DNA of 64,000 bases from Aliivibrio fischeri (GCF_009727955.1 NZ_WOBR01000007.1:124001-188000), one strand, 5' to 3'; positions 1 to 9,482 are shown, counted from the first letter of the stretch. Numbers and translations are program-made. Notes: generated by a model from the letters alone, not told the origin.

Positions 1-557
1 GTATTTTTGGTGAAAACTACGTTCAAGAAGGTATAGAGAAGGTTCAATACTTTCAAAAACAACACCCTACCACCTCTCTTGAGTGGCATTTCATTGGTCC
101 AATTCAATCGAATAAAACACGCCCTATTGCAGAACATTTTGACTGGGTTCACTCAGTAGAACGCCTTAAAATCGCCCAACGTTTAAATGACCAACGTCCT
201 TCCGAACTAGGCGAACTAAATGTACTTATTCAGGTCAATACTAGTTCTGAAGAGAGTAAATCAGGCACGACTGCTGAAGAAGTGATGGAGCTTGCCTCAG
301 CCATTCATACAATGCCAAATCTAACCTTACGTGGATTGATGTCTATTCCTGCGAATGTTTCTAATTATGCAGAGCAATTGGCGGCATTTAAACAACTTAC
401 TTCCATTCAAAATCAATTACGAGCACAATACCCTCAAGTAGATACTCTATCGATGGGAATGAGTGGCGACATGGACGCTGCAATCGAAGCGGGTTCAACA
501 ATGGTACGTATTGGTACTGCCATTTTTGGTGCTAGAGATTATAAAAACAAAGAATAA
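1..557 (+). CDS. yggS: YggS-family PLP homeostasis protein, 5' truncated
   Basis: The C-terminal part of a YggS/PROSC pyridoxal-phosphate binding protein, which buffers cytoplasmic PLP and affects amino-acid metabolism. The open frame runs from the window edge (first full codon at base 3) to the TAA at 555-557. Visible family signatures are FGENYVQE at the left edge, WHFIGPIQSNK, LIQVNTS near the middle, GLMSIP, and the C-terminal LSMGMSGDM followed by GSTMVRIGTAIFG, which forms the phosphate-binding end of the PLP barrel. The start codon lies outside the window. It precedes proC, yggT and yggU on the same strand, the conserved gamma-proteobacterial order. Identity is certain from the motifs; only the N-terminus is missing. 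Confidence 0.95.
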   Translation, partial: IFGENYVQEGIEKVQYFQKQHPTTSLEWHFIGPIQSNKTRPIAEHFDWVHSVERLKIAQRLNDQRPSELGELNVLIQVNTSSEESKSGTTAEEVMELASAIHTMPNLTLRGLMSIPANVSNYAEQLAAFKQLTSIQNQLRAQYPQVDTLSMGMSGDMDAAIEAGSTMVRIGTAIFGARDYKNKE

Positions 558-640
558 TATCTGCTATCAATTTCAAGTAAAACGAATTGATATCATATGC
601 TCACAACAACTAAGGTCTATTGACCCTAAAAGGAATAGAA

Positions 641-1459
641 ATGGAACATCGCAATATTGCTTTTATTGGTGCAGGTAACATGACTCGCTCAATTATTGCG
701 GGTCTAATTAGCAGTGGTTATCCAAAAGATAAAATCACGGCTACTAACCCTAGTACTGAAAAACTAGACCATTTATCTCAATGCTACGGTATCCATACCA
801 ACACTGATAATTTACAAGCAGCACAGCAAGCTGATGTGATTGTTCTAGCTGTAAAACCACAAATGATGGCAATGGCAGCAGAACCTCTACAGCACATTGA
901 TTTCTCAAATAAGCTAGTCATTTCTATCGCTGCTGGTATTTCCGCAAAACGCCTCAATGAGATGTTTGCTAGTGAACTAAACTTAGTAAGGGTTATGCCA
1001 AACACCCCAGCTTTAGTGGGTAAAGGCATGAGTGGCTTATTTGCGGTCGAACACCTTACAGAGCAAGATAAGAACTTCGCAAGCGATTTACTATCTGCTG
1101 TTGGTGAAGTGTGTTGGGTTGAGCAAGAATCAGGAATAAACTCTGTAATTGCAGCAGCAGGAAGCGCTCCTGCGTATTTCTTTTTATTTATGGAAGCCAT
1201 GCAAGCCGAGGCTATTAAGCAAGGCTTTGATGAAGCAACCGCTCGTCTACTTGTACAACAAGCGGCTCTTGGTGCAGCAGAAATGGTTGTAGCAAATCCA
1301 GAAACACAATTATCAACACTACGTGAGCAAGTCACGTCAAAAGGCGGAACTACTGCTGAAGCACTGCGCACGTTTAATGAACATCAACTGCAAGAGATCG
1401 TAGCAAAAGCAATGCAAGCTGCTGTGTCTCGTGCAGAAGAAATGGAATCTTTATTTTAA
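641..1459 (+). CDS. proC: Pyrroline-5-carboxylate reductase
   Basis: Catalyses the last step of proline synthesis, NAD(P)H-dependent reduction of pyrroline-5-carboxylate, in the cytoplasm. The 272-residue product begins MEHRNIAFIGAGNM, a Rossmann dinucleotide-binding fingerprint, and carries the P5CR C-terminal signature around LREQVTSKGGTTAEAL. ATG 641 is chosen over an in-frame TTG at 620 because AGGA (630-633) lies at good spacing and the protein then begins directly with the Rossmann strand, as in the family. The length matches the usual 270 or so residues. It sits 83 bp after yggS and 48 bp before yggT, probably in one transcript. A long open frame on the opposite strand here is a shadow. 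Confidence 0.97.
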   Translation: MEHRNIAFIGAGNMTRSIIAGLISSGYPKDKITATNPSTEKLDHLSQCYGIHTNTDNLQAAQQADVIVLAVKPQMMAMAAEPLQHIDFSNKLVISIAAGISAKRLNEMFASELNLVRVMPNTPALVGKGMSGLFAVEHLTEQDKNFASDLLSAVGEVCWVEQESGINSVIAAAGSAPAYFFLFMEAMQAEAIKQGFDEATARLLVQQAALGAAEMVVANPETQLSTLREQVTSKGGTTAEALRTFNEHQLQEIVAKAMQAAVSRAEEMESLF

Positions 1460-1507
1460 GATCCTTAAAGCTAACTCAATTCTGATATTTCTAAGGTTAA
1501 ACATACT

Positions 1508-2062
1508 ATGAATGCAATGAGCTTTTTAATCTCAACCGTTTTTGATCTATACATCATGGTCGTGATTTTACGTATCTGGTTACAAATGGCGCGAACAGAT
1601 TTCTATAACCCATTCTCACAATTTATTGTTAAAGCAACTCAACCAGTAGTATCTCCTCTACGTCGAGTGATCCCATCAATCGGTAGCTTAGACCTAGCAA
1701 CGGTACTATTTGCTTATGTATTGTGTGTGGTTAAATTTGTCGCACTGCAACTTGTTGTTTCTGGTGGCGTCGCATTTGGCCCTGAGTTTCTATTTATCGG
1801 TTTAATCGCACTTGCTAAAGCGGCTGGTGGTTTACTGTTCTGGATCTTATTAGTTCGTGCAATTTTAAGCTGGGTTAGCCAAGGTCGTAGCCCAATTGAA
1901 TACGTAATGCACCAATTAACAGAACCTATGCTTGCTCCAATCCGTAAGATCTTGCCTCAAATGGGTGGACTGGATTTAAGTGTATTAGTGTTATTTATTG
2001 TTCTTCAATTTGCTAACTTCTTAATGGGCGATTTAATTGGCCCAATCTGGTACAGCTTGTAA
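1508..2062 (+). CDS. yggT: YggT family integral membrane protein
   Basis: A 184-residue inner-membrane protein with two YggT repeats. Each repeat has paired hydrophobic segments and the tell-tale stretch seen here as [20 protein letters not shown] (about residues 43-62) and again as [20 protein letters not shown] (about residues 138-157). The family is implicated in osmotic or shape-related membrane functions (the CcbS/YlmG relatives), but its exact biochemical role is not established. An AAGG sequence lies before ATG 1508. It overlaps nothing and is followed by yggU after 7 bp, supporting translational coupling. Confidence 0.9.
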   Translation: MNAMSFLISTVFDLYIMVVILRIWLQMARTDFYNPFSQFIVKATQPVVSPLRRVIPSIGSLDLATVLFAYVLCVVKFVALQLVVSGGVAFGPEFLFIGLIALAKAAGGLLFWILLVRAILSWVSQGRSPIEYVMHQLTEPMLAPIRKILPQMGGLDLSVLVLFIVLQFANFLMGDLIGPIWYSL

Positions 2063-2069
2063 TCTCGCT

Positions 2070-2357
2070 ATGCCAGTTAAATATGATAAAGACGATCTGA
2101 TCTTACGACTGTATTTACAACCTAAAGCCAGTCGCGATCAGATAGTTGGAATACACGGTGAAGAGTTAAAAATAGCCATTACTGCTCCTCCTGTTGATGG
2201 AAAAGCGAATGCGCATTTAATTAAGTACTTCTCCAAGTTATTCAAAGTCGCTAAAGGAAAAATTACGGTAGAAAAAGGCGAGTTGAATCGACATAAACAA
2301 GTTCGAATTCACTCCCCTGAGCTCATACCGAATGAAATCCAACAGCTATTAGTATAA
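2070..2357 (+). CDS. yggU: DUF167 family protein YggU
   Basis: A small, 95-residue cytoplasmic DUF167 (YggU) protein of unknown function. The conserved core is visible as [17 protein letters not shown] and [18 protein letters not shown], the usual fingerprint of the fold. ATG 2070 is chosen; an upstream in-frame TTG at 2037 would overlap yggT by 26 bases and adds residues not seen in the family. A rho-independent terminator follows at once (2372-2395), so this gene probably closes the yggS-proC-yggT-yggU transcript. Confidence 0.9.
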   Translation: MPVKYDKDDLILRLYLQPKASRDQIVGIHGEELKIAITAPPVDGKANAHLIKYFSKLFKVAKGKITVEKGELNRHKQVRIHSPELIPNEIQQLLV

Positions 2358-2371
2358 AAATAACGATTAAT

Positions 2372-2395
2372 GCCGAGTTAACCCTCGGCTTTTTT
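2372..2395 (+). terminator. Rho-independent terminator after yggU
   Basis: A six-base-pair stem GCCGAG/CTCGGC (2372-2377 with 2384-2389), a six-base loop and then TTTTTT. It lies 14 bp after the yggU stop and separates that operon from the next gene. Confidence 0.85.
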
Positions 2396-2426
2396 ATATG
2401 GAAGCCATTTTTATAAGGAGAGTAAT

Positions 2427-2858
2427 ATGAAAAAAACGCTATTACTGTTGTCACTGTTTATTTTTAGTTTACCCAGTTTTGCAGGACAATTTGTACAAAT
2501 AAAAAATGTCGAAGTACACTACTCGGCATTCAATTCCACATTTTTAACACCAAAAGTAGCTAGAGCCTACCAACTAAAACGCTCTGGCTACAATGCGTTA
2601 TTAAATATCAGCGTCTTAGATATATCTCAAGCAGGAAAGCCGGCAATTTCAGCAACAATATCAGGTAGTGCAAAGAATCTATTAGGTCAAACTAAACAAC
2701 TGACCTTTAGAGAAATCAAAGAACAAAATGCCATTTACTATATTGCTGAATTGCCCATTACCAATGAAGAAACCTTTCGCTTTGATATTGATGTCTCTGC
2801 TGGTACTAAAGGCGCTGGCAAGTTAAAGTTCAACCAAAAGTTTTACGTAGAAGAGTAA
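2427..2858 (+). CDS. DUF4426 domain periplasmic protein
   Basis: A 143-residue exported protein with a clear Sec signal peptide: a KK start, a leucine-rich core, and predicted cleavage after SFA near residue 19. The mature part ([20 protein letters not shown]...) resembles the DUF4426 family found in Vibrio and Shewanella between yggU and rdgB; the function is unknown. The conserved start of the domain, with [12 protein letters not shown], suggests a small beta-sandwich. A strong AAGGAG ribosome site (2416-2421) precedes ATG 2427. It is 10 bp upstream of rdgB and probably shares its transcript. E. coli has no gene at this position. Family assignment is from memory of the sequence pattern. Confidence 0.75.
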   Translation: MKKTLLLLSLFIFSLPSFAGQFVQIKNVEVHYSAFNSTFLTPKVARAYQLKRSGYNALLNISVLDISQAGKPAISATISGSAKNLLGQTKQLTFREIKEQNAIYYIAELPITNEETFRFDIDVSAGTKGAGKLKFNQKFYVEE

Positions 2859-2868
2859 GAGAACCATT

Positions 2869-3465
2869 ATGAGTAAAATCGTATTAGCAACGGGCAACCA
2901 AGGTAAAGTTCGTGAAATGGCCGACATCCTAGCGGATTTTGGTTTCGATGTCGTAGCGCAAAGCGAATACAACGTCTCTGATGTAGCTGAAACAGGCACA
3001 ACATTCATTGAAAATGCCATCATCAAAGCGCGTCATGCAGCAAAAGAAACGGGCTTACCAGCTATTGCTGATGATTCAGGTTTAGAAGTTGATGCACTAA
3101 ATGGCGCTCCGGGTGTTTACTCTGCTCGCTACTCTGGCGAAGGAGCTACGGATCAAAAGAACATTGATAAAATGCTAACAGCAATGGAAGGTATTCCTGC
3201 TGAAAAACGTACAGCTCGCTTCCATTGTGTTTTAGTTCTGATGAAACATGAAAATGATCCAACACCATTAATTTGTCATGGAACATGGGAAGGCCATATC
3301 ACCACAGAGCAAAAAGGTGAAAATGGCTTCGGTTATGATCCTATTTTCTGGGTAAGTGAAGATAACTGTTCATCTGCTGAACTTGAACCTGCACGTAAAA
3401 AACAACTTTCTCACCGTGGCCAAGCCCTGAAAAAACTCTTCGCTGCATTAAAAGAAGGTCAATAA
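2869..3465 (+). CDS. rdgB: XTP/dITP diphosphatase (RdgB/HAM1)
   Basis: Hydrolyses non-canonical purine triphosphates (dITP, XTP) to monophosphates, cleaning the nucleotide pool. The 198-residue protein opens with [14 protein letters not shown], the substrate-binding motif of the Ham1 family, followed by [20 protein letters not shown] and, near the C-terminus, the GFGYDPIF and SHRGQAL motifs. All expected blocks are present at the normal length. hemW starts 3 bp after its stop codon, so the two are coupled. Confidence 0.97.
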   Translation: MSKIVLATGNQGKVREMADILADFGFDVVAQSEYNVSDVAETGTTFIENAIIKARHAAKETGLPAIADDSGLEVDALNGAPGVYSARYSGEGATDQKNIDKMLTAMEGIPAEKRTARFHCVLVLMKHENDPTPLICHGTWEGHITTEQKGENGFGYDPIFWVSEDNCSSAELEPARKKQLSHRGQALKKLFAALKEGQ

Positions 3466-3468
3466 GTA

Positions 3469-4629
3469 ATGCTTATTCCACCACCTCTAAGCTTGTACAT
3501 ACATATCCCTTGGTGTATTCAGAAATGCCCATATTGCGACTTTAACTCTCACGCTTTAAAGACTGAGATCCCAGAAGCGCAATACATTTCAGCATTGATT
3601 GATGATCTTGATACGGATCTTGCTCGTTATAATATGCAAAATGAACCTCGTAAGCTGCATTCTATTTTTATTGGTGGTGGTACACCTAGCTTAATTACGG
3701 CTCCAGAAATAAAGCGCCTATTAAGTGAAGTAGAAAAACGCCTTCCTTTTGCTGATGATATTGAGATCACAATGGAAGCCAATCCGGGAACCGTTGAAGC
3801 TGGTCGCTTTATTGAATATCGACAAGCAGGCGTTAACCGTATTTCTATTGGTGTACAAAGCTTTCAGCAAGAAAAGTTAGAAAAGCTTGGTCGAATTCAC
3901 GGTAAAGATGAAGCGATTCGAGCAGCGCACCTTGCTCATGAAGCACAATTAAACAGCTTCAATCTCGATCTTATGCACGGTTTACCAAACCAAAATATTG
4001 AGGATGCACTGTCTGATTTACAGCAAGCTATTGATCTTAACCCTCCTCACTTATCTTGGTATCAATTAACCATTGAACCAAATACCGTATTTTACTATAA
4101 GCCACCAACACTCCCTGATGACGACGATCTATGGGATATTTTTGAGCAGGGTCATCAAATGCTTGCTAAGGCTGGTTATGTTCAGTATGAAATATCTGGC
4201 TACAGTAAAGTGGGTTATCAGTGCCGCCATAACTTAAATTATTGGCGCTTTGGGGATTATCTGGGTATTGGTTGTGGTGCTCATGGTAAATTGAGTTTTT
4301 CTGACGGCCGTATTGTTAGAACCACGAAAATTAAGCACCCTCGCGGATTTCTGGATCTAACAAAACCTTACTTAATTGATGAGCAAGAGGTAATGGATCA
4401 CGATAGACCTTTCGAGTTTTTCATGAACCGTTTTCGTCTATTAGAAGCGTGTCCTAAGCAAGATTTCATTGATAAAACTGGATTAGGCTTTGATACTATT
4501 CAAGAGACCATTGATTGGGCGAAAGAGAAAAAATACTTAGAAGAAACCGAGACGCATTGGCAGATCACAGAGCACGGGAAACTGTTTTTGAATGATATGT
4601 TAGAAGCATTTATGGGGGATGAGGATTAA
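3469..4629 (+). CDS. hemW: Radical SAM heme chaperone HemW
   Basis: A radical SAM protein, formerly annotated as oxygen-independent coproporphyrinogen oxidase-like, that binds heme and is thought to deliver it to respiratory enzymes. The 386-residue product has the CxxxCxxC iron-sulfur motif at Cys16, Cys20 and Cys23 (PWCIQKCPYCDF). It also has GGGTPS for SAM binding near residue 70 and a C-terminal HemN-type domain. HemW lacks the extra N-terminal residues of true HemN, consistent with this start. ATG 3469 is immediately after the rdgB stop; AAGG inside the rdgB tail can act as ribosome site. Confidence 0.93.
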   Translation: MLIPPPLSLYIHIPWCIQKCPYCDFNSHALKTEIPEAQYISALIDDLDTDLARYNMQNEPRKLHSIFIGGGTPSLITAPEIKRLLSEVEKRLPFADDIEITMEANPGTVEAGRFIEYRQAGVNRISIGVQSFQQEKLEKLGRIHGKDEAIRAAHLAHEAQLNSFNLDLMHGLPNQNIEDALSDLQQAIDLNPPHLSWYQLTIEPNTVFYYKPPTLPDDDDLWDIFEQGHQMLAKAGYVQYEISGYSKVGYQCRHNLNYWRFGDYLGIGCGAHGKLSFSDGRIVRTTKIKHPRGFLDLTKPYLIDEQEVMDHDRPFEFFMNRFRLLEACPKQDFIDKTGLGFDTIQETIDWAKEKKYLEETETHWQITEHGKLFLNDMLEAFMGDED

Positions 4630-4653
4630 GAGCAGGCTTCAGATCGCTTCACT

Positions 4654-4697
4654 TAAAGGTTTCAGTAAGAGCAAAGAATCTTTTCCTGAAACCTTTA
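4654..4697. repeat. 12-bp inverted repeat in the convergent hemW/glsB gap
   Basis: A perfect inverted repeat, TAAAGGTTTCAG at 4654-4665 and its complement at 4686-4697, separated by 20 bases. It lies between two convergent genes, so it may act as a shared transcription stop. Neither side has a T-tract, so a classical intrinsic terminator is not supported. Confidence 0.5.
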
Positions 4698-4732
4698 GGG
4701 AGCTTGCGACCGTCCTTAATCCTATTCTTATC

Positions 4733-5653
4733 TTAAAATATCGAACGTCCGATACGTTCTGAAAGCAACTCTAATGCTTTAGTGCCTGCAAGCGAGTTCC
4801 CTGATGGATCAAGCTCTGGTGACCATACTGCAATAGTCATTTCACCAGGAACGATGGCAATAATGCCGCCACCAACACCTGACTTTCCAGGCATACCGAC
4901 ACGATAAGCAAATTCACCAGCACCATCATATAAACCACATGTCGCCATTAATGCATTAATCTGCTTACATTGCATTGGTGTTACAATAGGATCACTGATC
5001 CCTTGCTGAATGCCTTTATTAGCTAAATAACCAAAAGTACGCGCCAAATCTACGCAGTTCATACTCAATGCACATGCATGAAAATAGTTTTTAAGAACAG
5101 GCATGACTTCATTATCAAAATTACCAAACGAGCGCATCAAATAAGCAATGGAAGCATTTCGATCACTATGATCCATTTCCGAATTAGCCACCACGCGATC
5201 ATAAATAATATGCTCATTACCTGATAGCTTACGAACAAATTCTAATAATCGGTGCTTTGGAGCAGAAAAGCGACTGTACAGCATATCTGAAATAACAATC
5301 GCTCCCGCATTTATGAAGGGATTGCGAGGGACACCTTGTTCCATCTCAAGCTGAATAAGAGAATTAAATGCTTGCCCAGAAGGCTCTTTACCAACTCGTT
5401 GCCATAGCTCTTCTGGTTGATACAGTTCCATTGCCAACGTCAAACTTAGCGCTTTTGAAATAGATTGAATAGAAAAACACTCTGTCGCATCACCTGCTGT
5501 GAGCATTTCACCATCATTAGTAAATACTGCAATACCCAACTTATCATTAGGAACGCAAGCAAGAGCAGGAATGTAATCAGCAACTTTACCTTGACCAATA
5601 AGAGGACGAACTTCATCCAAAATATCTTCGAGTATTTGTTTTGTTGGCTTCAT
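4733..5653 (-). CDS. glsB: Glutaminase
   Basis: Converts glutamine to glutamate and ammonia in the cytoplasm. The 306-residue protein matches bacterial glutaminases, which share the serine beta-lactamase fold. The nucleophile region is [12 protein letters not shown] (Ser-x-x-Lys), followed by [31 protein letters not shown] and the C-terminal [17 protein letters not shown]. The length is the normal 305-310 residues. It is the last gene on a minus-strand pair with trmB, but a terminator between them (5683-5709) suggests partly separate expression. In some vibrios this enzyme contributes to acid tolerance and nitrogen supply; that role is inferred here. Confidence 0.95.
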   Translation of the reverse strand: MKPTKQILEDILDEVRPLIGQGKVADYIPALACVPNDKLGIAVFTNDGEMLTAGDATECFSIQSISKALSLTLAMELYQPEELWQRVGKEPSGQAFNSLIQLEMEQGVPRNPFINAGAIVISDMLYSRFSAPKHRLLEFVRKLSGNEHIIYDRVVANSEMDHSDRNASIAYLMRSFGNFDNEVMPVLKNYFHACALSMNCVDLARTFGYLANKGIQQGISDPIVTPMQCKQINALMATCGLYDGAGEFAYRVGMPGKSGVGGGIIAIVPGEMTIAVWSPELDPSGNSLAGTKALELLSERIGRSIF

Positions 5654-5682
5654 TATTTCTACTTCCTTTTGACAGCAAGGAC

Positions 5683-5709
5683 AAAAAAGCCAACACTCAG
5701 GTTGGCTTT
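5683..5709 (-). terminator. Terminator after trmB
   Basis: A nine-base-pair stem AAAGCCAAC/GTTGGCTTT (5686-5694 with 5701-5709) followed on the minus strand by a run of T. It lies between trmB and glsB and should stop trmB transcripts. Confidence 0.85.
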
Positions 5710-5736
5710 AATTATGTTGTATTATGACAATACTAA

Positions 5737-6453
5737 TTATGCGTTACGACGGAATTTAATATCCCAAACGCCATGGCCTAAACGGTGACCACGAGCTTCA
5801 AACTTAGTTAATGGACGCTCATCTGGACGAGGGATGAAATCACCATCAGTAGCAATGTTTTCATAACCCGGTGCAGCATTCATTACTTCAATCATGTGCT
5901 CTGAGTAATTTTCCCAGTCAGTTGCCATGTGGAAAATACCACCTTGGATTAACTTTGGACGGATCATCTCAGCAAACTCAGCTTTAACGATACGGCGCTT
6001 ATGGTGACGCGCTTTATGCCATGGGTCAGGGAAGAAAAGTTGTAGAGTATTTACAGATGAATCAGGGATCATTGATTCAAATACTTCAACTGCATCATGA
6101 CACATAACACGTAGGTTAGTTACGCCCGCTTCTTTTGCTGCCGCAAGACATGCGCCAACACCTGGACGGTGAACTTCGATACCTAAAAAGTTTTTCTCTG
6201 GAGCGTTTTTAGCCATCTCAACAAGAGATGCGCCCATACCAAAACCGATTTCAAGAACAACTGGATTGTTGTTACCAAACACTTCATTCCAATCAAGCAT
6301 TTGCTCTACAAAATCAATACCCATGCTAGGCCAACATTCTTGGATAGCACCTTCTTGGCCTTTAGTTAAACGCCCTTCACGGCGAACAAAGCTACGGATT
6401 TTACGAACAATTTTACCTTCTTCGGTAAAATCATTTTTAGTCACTTCAGTCAT
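5737..6453 (-). CDS. trmB: tRNA (guanine-N7)-methyltransferase
   Basis: Methylates G46 of tRNA to m7G using S-adenosylmethionine. The 238-residue product has the SAM-binding strand [15 protein letters not shown], the [15 protein letters not shown] block, and the family signature [18 protein letters not shown], with the catalytic Asp in PDPW and the C-terminal [16 protein letters not shown]. Length is standard. It is divergent from mutY across 229 bp, as in E. coli, and a sigma70-like promoter for it is visible at 6500-6527. Confidence 0.97.
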   Translation of the reverse strand: MTEVTKNDFTEEGKIVRKIRSFVRREGRLTKGQEGAIQECWPSMGIDFVEQMLDWNEVFGNNNPVVLEIGFGMGASLVEMAKNAPEKNFLGIEVHRPGVGACLAAAKEAGVTNLRVMCHDAVEVFESMIPDSSVNTLQLFFPDPWHKARHHKRRIVKAEFAEMIRPKLIQGGIFHMATDWENYSEHMIEVMNAAPGYENIATDGDFIPRPDERPLTKFEARGHRLGHGVWDIKFRRNA

Positions 6454-6499
6454 GATTGGATTGCCTGGTTATTCTCTGAACAAGGATTGTGGATCCGGC

Positions 6500-6527
6500 A
6501 TTATCCAAAGTTTAGCCCAGTGTTCAA
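6500..6527 (-). promoter_or_regulatory. Putative sigma70 promoter of trmB
   Basis: On the minus strand TTGAAC (6522-6527) and GATAAT (6500-6505, reading down) are separated by 16 bp, close to consensus, and the start site would fall about 40 bp before the trmB ATG. This is a visual match only. Confidence 0.5.
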
Positions 6528-6682
6528 GTATTATCTTTCGTTTTCCCATTATAAATCGCTTTAGACTTAATTTATCTAACACACAATTACGATTGGTTTA
6601 CCTTCAAAGCAAATATATATCCTTACTTTCTATCGGGTGTACAAACTCATCACAGTGTGGTGCAATCTCAAGAATTATAAAA

Positions 6683-7750
6683 ATGAATGAGCATGTCATG
6701 ACGTCTTTCTCTCAAGCTATTTTAGAATGGTACGATAATTACGGTCGAAAAACGCTGCCTTGGCAGTTAGAAAAAACGCCTTATAAAGTATGGTTATCAG
6801 AGATCATGCTGCAACAAACTCAAGTTACTACCGTTATCCCTTATTTCGAACGCTTCATGGCACGATTTCCAACAATCGTTGATTTAGCACATGCCGAGCA
6901 AGATGAAGTTCTTCACTTATGGACAGGGCTAGGCTATTACGCTCGTGCTCGTAATTTACATAAAACGGCACAAATCATTGCTGAACAATATAATGGTATT
7001 TTCCCTACAGATATTGATGATGTAATTGCACTTCCTGGTATTGGTCGCTCAACAGCCGGCGCTGTTTTATCGCTTTCTTTGCAACAGCATCATCCAATTC
7101 TTGATGGTAACGTTAAAAGAACATTATCTCGCTGTTTCGCAATTGAAGGCTGGCCGGGTAAAAAAAGCGTTGAGAATGAAATGTGGACGGTGGCTGAAAC
7201 ACACACTCCAAACCAAGGTGTTGAGCGTTATAACCAAGCAATGATGGATATGGGTGCAATGGTATGTACACGCTCAAAACCTAAATGTGAATTGTGTCCA
7301 GTAAACGATCTTTGCCAAGCCAAAGCTCAAGATAGGCAATTAGATTTTCCGACTAAAAAGCCAAAGAAAGAAAAACCCGTTAAAGAAGCGTGGTTTGCTA
7401 TCTACTATCATGATGGTGAAGTTTGGTTAGAACAGAGGCCACAAAGTGGCATTTGGGGAGGGTTATTTTGTTTTCCCGAACAACCAACAAACACACTTGA
7501 TGAGTTATCAGAAAACTATGGTTTTGAAATAGCATCAAAACAACAGCTAATCGCTTTTCGCCATACTTTTAGTCATTATCATCTTGATATTACCCCTGTA
7601 CTTATCACTCTTACGAAGAAACCGAACATGATAATGGAAGGAACGCGTGGAGTTTGGTATAACTTATCTCAACCGATGACGGTCGGGTTAGCTGCACCAG
7701 TTCAAAAATTATTGGATGCCCTACCGTACGAAATTTCTAATGGAGAATAA
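6683..7750 (+). CDS. mutY: Adenine DNA glycosylase MutY
   Basis: Removes adenine mispaired with 8-oxoguanine. The roughly 355-residue protein has the GRKTLPWQ start block, the catalytic Glu in EIMLQQTQV, the helix-hairpin-helix [14 protein letters not shown], and the catalytic Asp in ILDGNVKRT. The iron-sulfur cysteines are in [17 protein letters not shown] (C-x6-C-x2-C-x5-C). The C-terminal third is the Nudix-like 8-oxoG recognition domain. The start is uncertain between ATG 6683 and ATG 6698 (five codons apart), neither with a strong ribosome site. The frame stays open further upstream, antisense to trmB, but that part shows no MutY similarity. yggX follows 2 bp after its stop. Confidence 0.95.
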   Translation: MNEHVMTSFSQAILEWYDNYGRKTLPWQLEKTPYKVWLSEIMLQQTQVTTVIPYFERFMARFPTIVDLAHAEQDEVLHLWTGLGYYARARNLHKTAQIIAEQYNGIFPTDIDDVIALPGIGRSTAGAVLSLSLQQHHPILDGNVKRTLSRCFAIEGWPGKKSVENEMWTVAETHTPNQGVERYNQAMMDMGAMVCTRSKPKCELCPVNDLCQAKAQDRQLDFPTKKPKKEKPVKEAWFAIYYHDGEVWLEQRPQSGIWGGLFCFPEQPTNTLDELSENYGFEIASKQQLIAFRHTFSHYHLDITPVLITLTKKPNMIMEGTRGVWYNLSQPMTVGLAAPVQKLLDALPYEISNGE

Positions 7751-7752
7751 CC

Positions 7753-8025
7753 ATGAGCCGCACAGTGTTTTGCGTTCGTTTAAATAAAGAAGCCGATGGC
7801 CTAGATTTTCAACTTTACCCTGGCGAACTAGGTAAGCGTATTTTTGACAACATCTCCAAAGAAGCTTGGGGACAATGGCAACACAAACAAACCATGCTGA
7901 TCAATGAAAAGAAATTGAACATGATGGATCCTGAGCACCGTAAACTTCTAGAAACAGAAATGGAAGGTTTCCTATTTGATGGCAAAGATGTTGTTATCGA
8001 TGGTTACACACCTCCAAGTGAATAA
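7753..8025 (+). CDS. yggX: YggX family Fe(II) trafficking / oxidative protection protein
   Basis: A 90-residue cytoplasmic protein linked to iron-sulfur cluster protection and iron trafficking under oxidative stress. Recognised from the near-invariant blocks [32 protein letters not shown] and [14 protein letters not shown]. The conserved Cys is in VFCV at the N-terminus. Its start codon is 2 bp after the mutY stop, preceded by GGAG within the mutY end. This mutY-yggX pairing is conserved, fitting a joint role against oxidative DNA damage. Confidence 0.96.
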   Translation: MSRTVFCVRLNKEADGLDFQLYPGELGKRIFDNISKEAWGQWQHKQTMLINEKKLNMMDPEHRKLLETEMEGFLFDGKDVVIDGYTPPSE

Positions 8026-8038
8026 TCACTTTTACATT

Positions 8039-8065
8039 AAAGCAGTCATTTGGCTGCTTTAATTT
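8039..8065 (+). terminator. Terminator after yggX
   Basis: Stem AAAGCAG/CTGCTTT (8039-8045 with 8054-8060) with an eight-base loop and an AATTTT tail. Modest strength; it lies between yggX and mltC, so mltC may have its own promoter. Confidence 0.55.
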
Positions 8066-8133
8066 TATGCTATTAAGTCAAAGTTAAACCTGCCGTTAAC
8101 CTTATTATCGAGTTCTCAATCTATATTGCCTTT

Positions 8134-9270
8134 ATGAAAAAAATTATACTGATCGCCTCGACCTGTCTTCTTCTTACCAGTTGTAGTCGAGAATCAATAG
8201 AGTCTACTTTTGGTGTAAATTACGATACAACCAACCGTTTTGCTAAAAACCTGGCTCCTCTTCCTGGGCAATTCACTAAAGATATCAAAGCATTAGACAG
8301 TCTAATAAGTAGTTTTAATGGCAATATCGAAAAACGTTGGGGTAAGAAAAACCTTATTACTGCAGGTAAACGCTCCTATGTAAAATATACTGATGGGTAT
8401 TTAAGCCGATCCCAAGTGGATTTCACTAATGGTCGAGTTACCGTCGAAACGGTTGCTGGCACCGACCCTAAAGCGCATTTACGTCAAGCTATCATTACTA
8501 CTCTTTTGACACCGGAAGATCCTGCCAGTGTTGACCTTTACTCTGATGCTGATGTTACCTTAGGTGGCAAACCCTTCTTATATCAACAAGTCTTAGATCA
8601 AGATAAAAAACCAATTGAATGGTCATGGCGTGCCAGTCGCTACGCAGATTATTTAATTGCGCATCATTTAAAACAAAAAAATGTCGATTATAAAAAAGCA
8701 TACTACGTCGATATTCCAATGGTAAAAAACCATACTCAGCTCCGAGAATACAAGTATGCTGATATCGTACGTAAAGCATCATTAAAATATGATATTCCAG
8801 AAGATCTTATTTATTCAATCATCCGAACAGAAAGTAGTTTTAACCCATATGCGGTAAGTTGGGCTAATGCTTATGGTTTGATGCAGGTTGTACCAAAAAC
8901 AGCTGGTCGTGATGTATTTAAGTTAGTTAAAAATAAATCAGGAGATCCAACTCCTGAGTATTTATTTAATCCTTACAATAATATTGATACGGGTACGGCT
9001 TACTTTCATATTTTAAAAACACGTTATTTAAAAGACATTCGTCACCCAACATCAAAACAATACAGCATGATCTCCGCCTACAATGGTGGCGCTGGTGGCG
9101 TATTTAATACATTTAGTAGCAGCAGAAGTCGTGCAATCAATGACATAAACAGCCTACAACCCAATCAAGTGTATTGGGCATTAACCAAAAAGCACAAAAA
9201 TGCAGAGGCCAGACGCTACTTAGAAAAAGTTACCGCGTTTAAAAAAGAGTTTAATTCGGGAAAGTTTTAA
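8134..9270 (+). CDS. mltC: Membrane-bound lytic murein transglycosylase C
   Basis: A lipoprotein that cleaves peptidoglycan glycan strands to 1,6-anhydro products. The 378-residue precursor has a lipoprotein signal with lipobox LTSC (Cys about residue 17), so it should be anchored in the outer membrane. An MltC N-terminal domain (DUF3393) follows, then a lysozyme-like SLT domain with the catalytic Glu in RTESSFNPYAVSWANAYGLMQ and the later YNGG motif. Length is slightly above E. coli MltC. It follows yggX as in enterobacteria. No obvious ribosome site is visible close to ATG 8134, but the signal peptide fixes the start. Confidence 0.95.
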   Translation: MKKIILIASTCLLLTSCSRESIESTFGVNYDTTNRFAKNLAPLPGQFTKDIKALDSLISSFNGNIEKRWGKKNLITAGKRSYVKYTDGYLSRSQVDFTNGRVTVETVAGTDPKAHLRQAIITTLLTPEDPASVDLYSDADVTLGGKPFLYQQVLDQDKKPIEWSWRASRYADYLIAHHLKQKNVDYKKAYYVDIPMVKNHTQLREYKYADIVRKASLKYDIPEDLIYSIIRTESSFNPYAVSWANAYGLMQVVPKTAGRDVFKLVKNKSGDPTPEYLFNPYNNIDTGTAYFHILKTRYLKDIRHPTSKQYSMISAYNGGAGGVFNTFSSSRSRAINDINSLQPNQVYWALTKKHKNAEARRYLEKVTAFKKEFNSGKF

Positions 9271-9340
9271 CCATAAAACAGGCCATTCGCTGAATATTCA
9301 ATCAAACAATCAAAAAAACGGACTATTTTGAAAAAAAAAG

Positions 9341-9369
9341 TTGACGATGAGGGTAAAAATCCGTTTAAT
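9341..9369 (+). promoter_or_regulatory. Strong promoter of the tRNA array
   Basis: TTGACG (9341-9346) and TTTAAT (9364-9369) are separated by exactly 17 bp. A run of nine A just upstream (9331-9339) resembles an UP element. A GC-rich stretch AGCGCTCG follows the -10, a discriminator type typical of stringently controlled stable-RNA promoters. The first tRNA starts 11 bp after the -10 box. Confidence 0.75.
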
Positions 9370-9379
9370 AGCGCTCGTT

Positions 9380-9455
9380 GCCCGGATAGCTCAGTCGGTA
9401 GAGCAGAGGATTGAAAATCCTCGTGTCGGTGGTTCGATTCCGCCTCCGGGCACCA
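9380..9455 (+). tRNA. tRNA-Phe (GAA), acceptor variant 1
   Basis: A 76-nt cloverleaf with encoded CCA and anticodon GAA in the loop TTGAAAA. The acceptor stem GCCCGGA pairs fully with TCCGGGC. The other two Phe genes of the array have a different acceptor stem (GCCTCGA/TCGAGGC) but an otherwise identical body. First gene of the array. Confidence 0.97.
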
Positions 9456-9482
9456 TACAATAAGATTGTTGGTGTTGTTTTA

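Noticed and set aside
784..1371. 195-codon frame on the minus strand within proC
   Set aside because: It lies wholly opposite a clear proC; composition is rich in Ala, Ser and Cys as expected from an antisense shadow, with no ribosome site or motif.
6266..6682. Open frame running into mutY from far upstream
   Set aside because: It is antisense to trmB, has no family similarity and the MutY-like sequence begins only after 6683; the absence of stops is chance.
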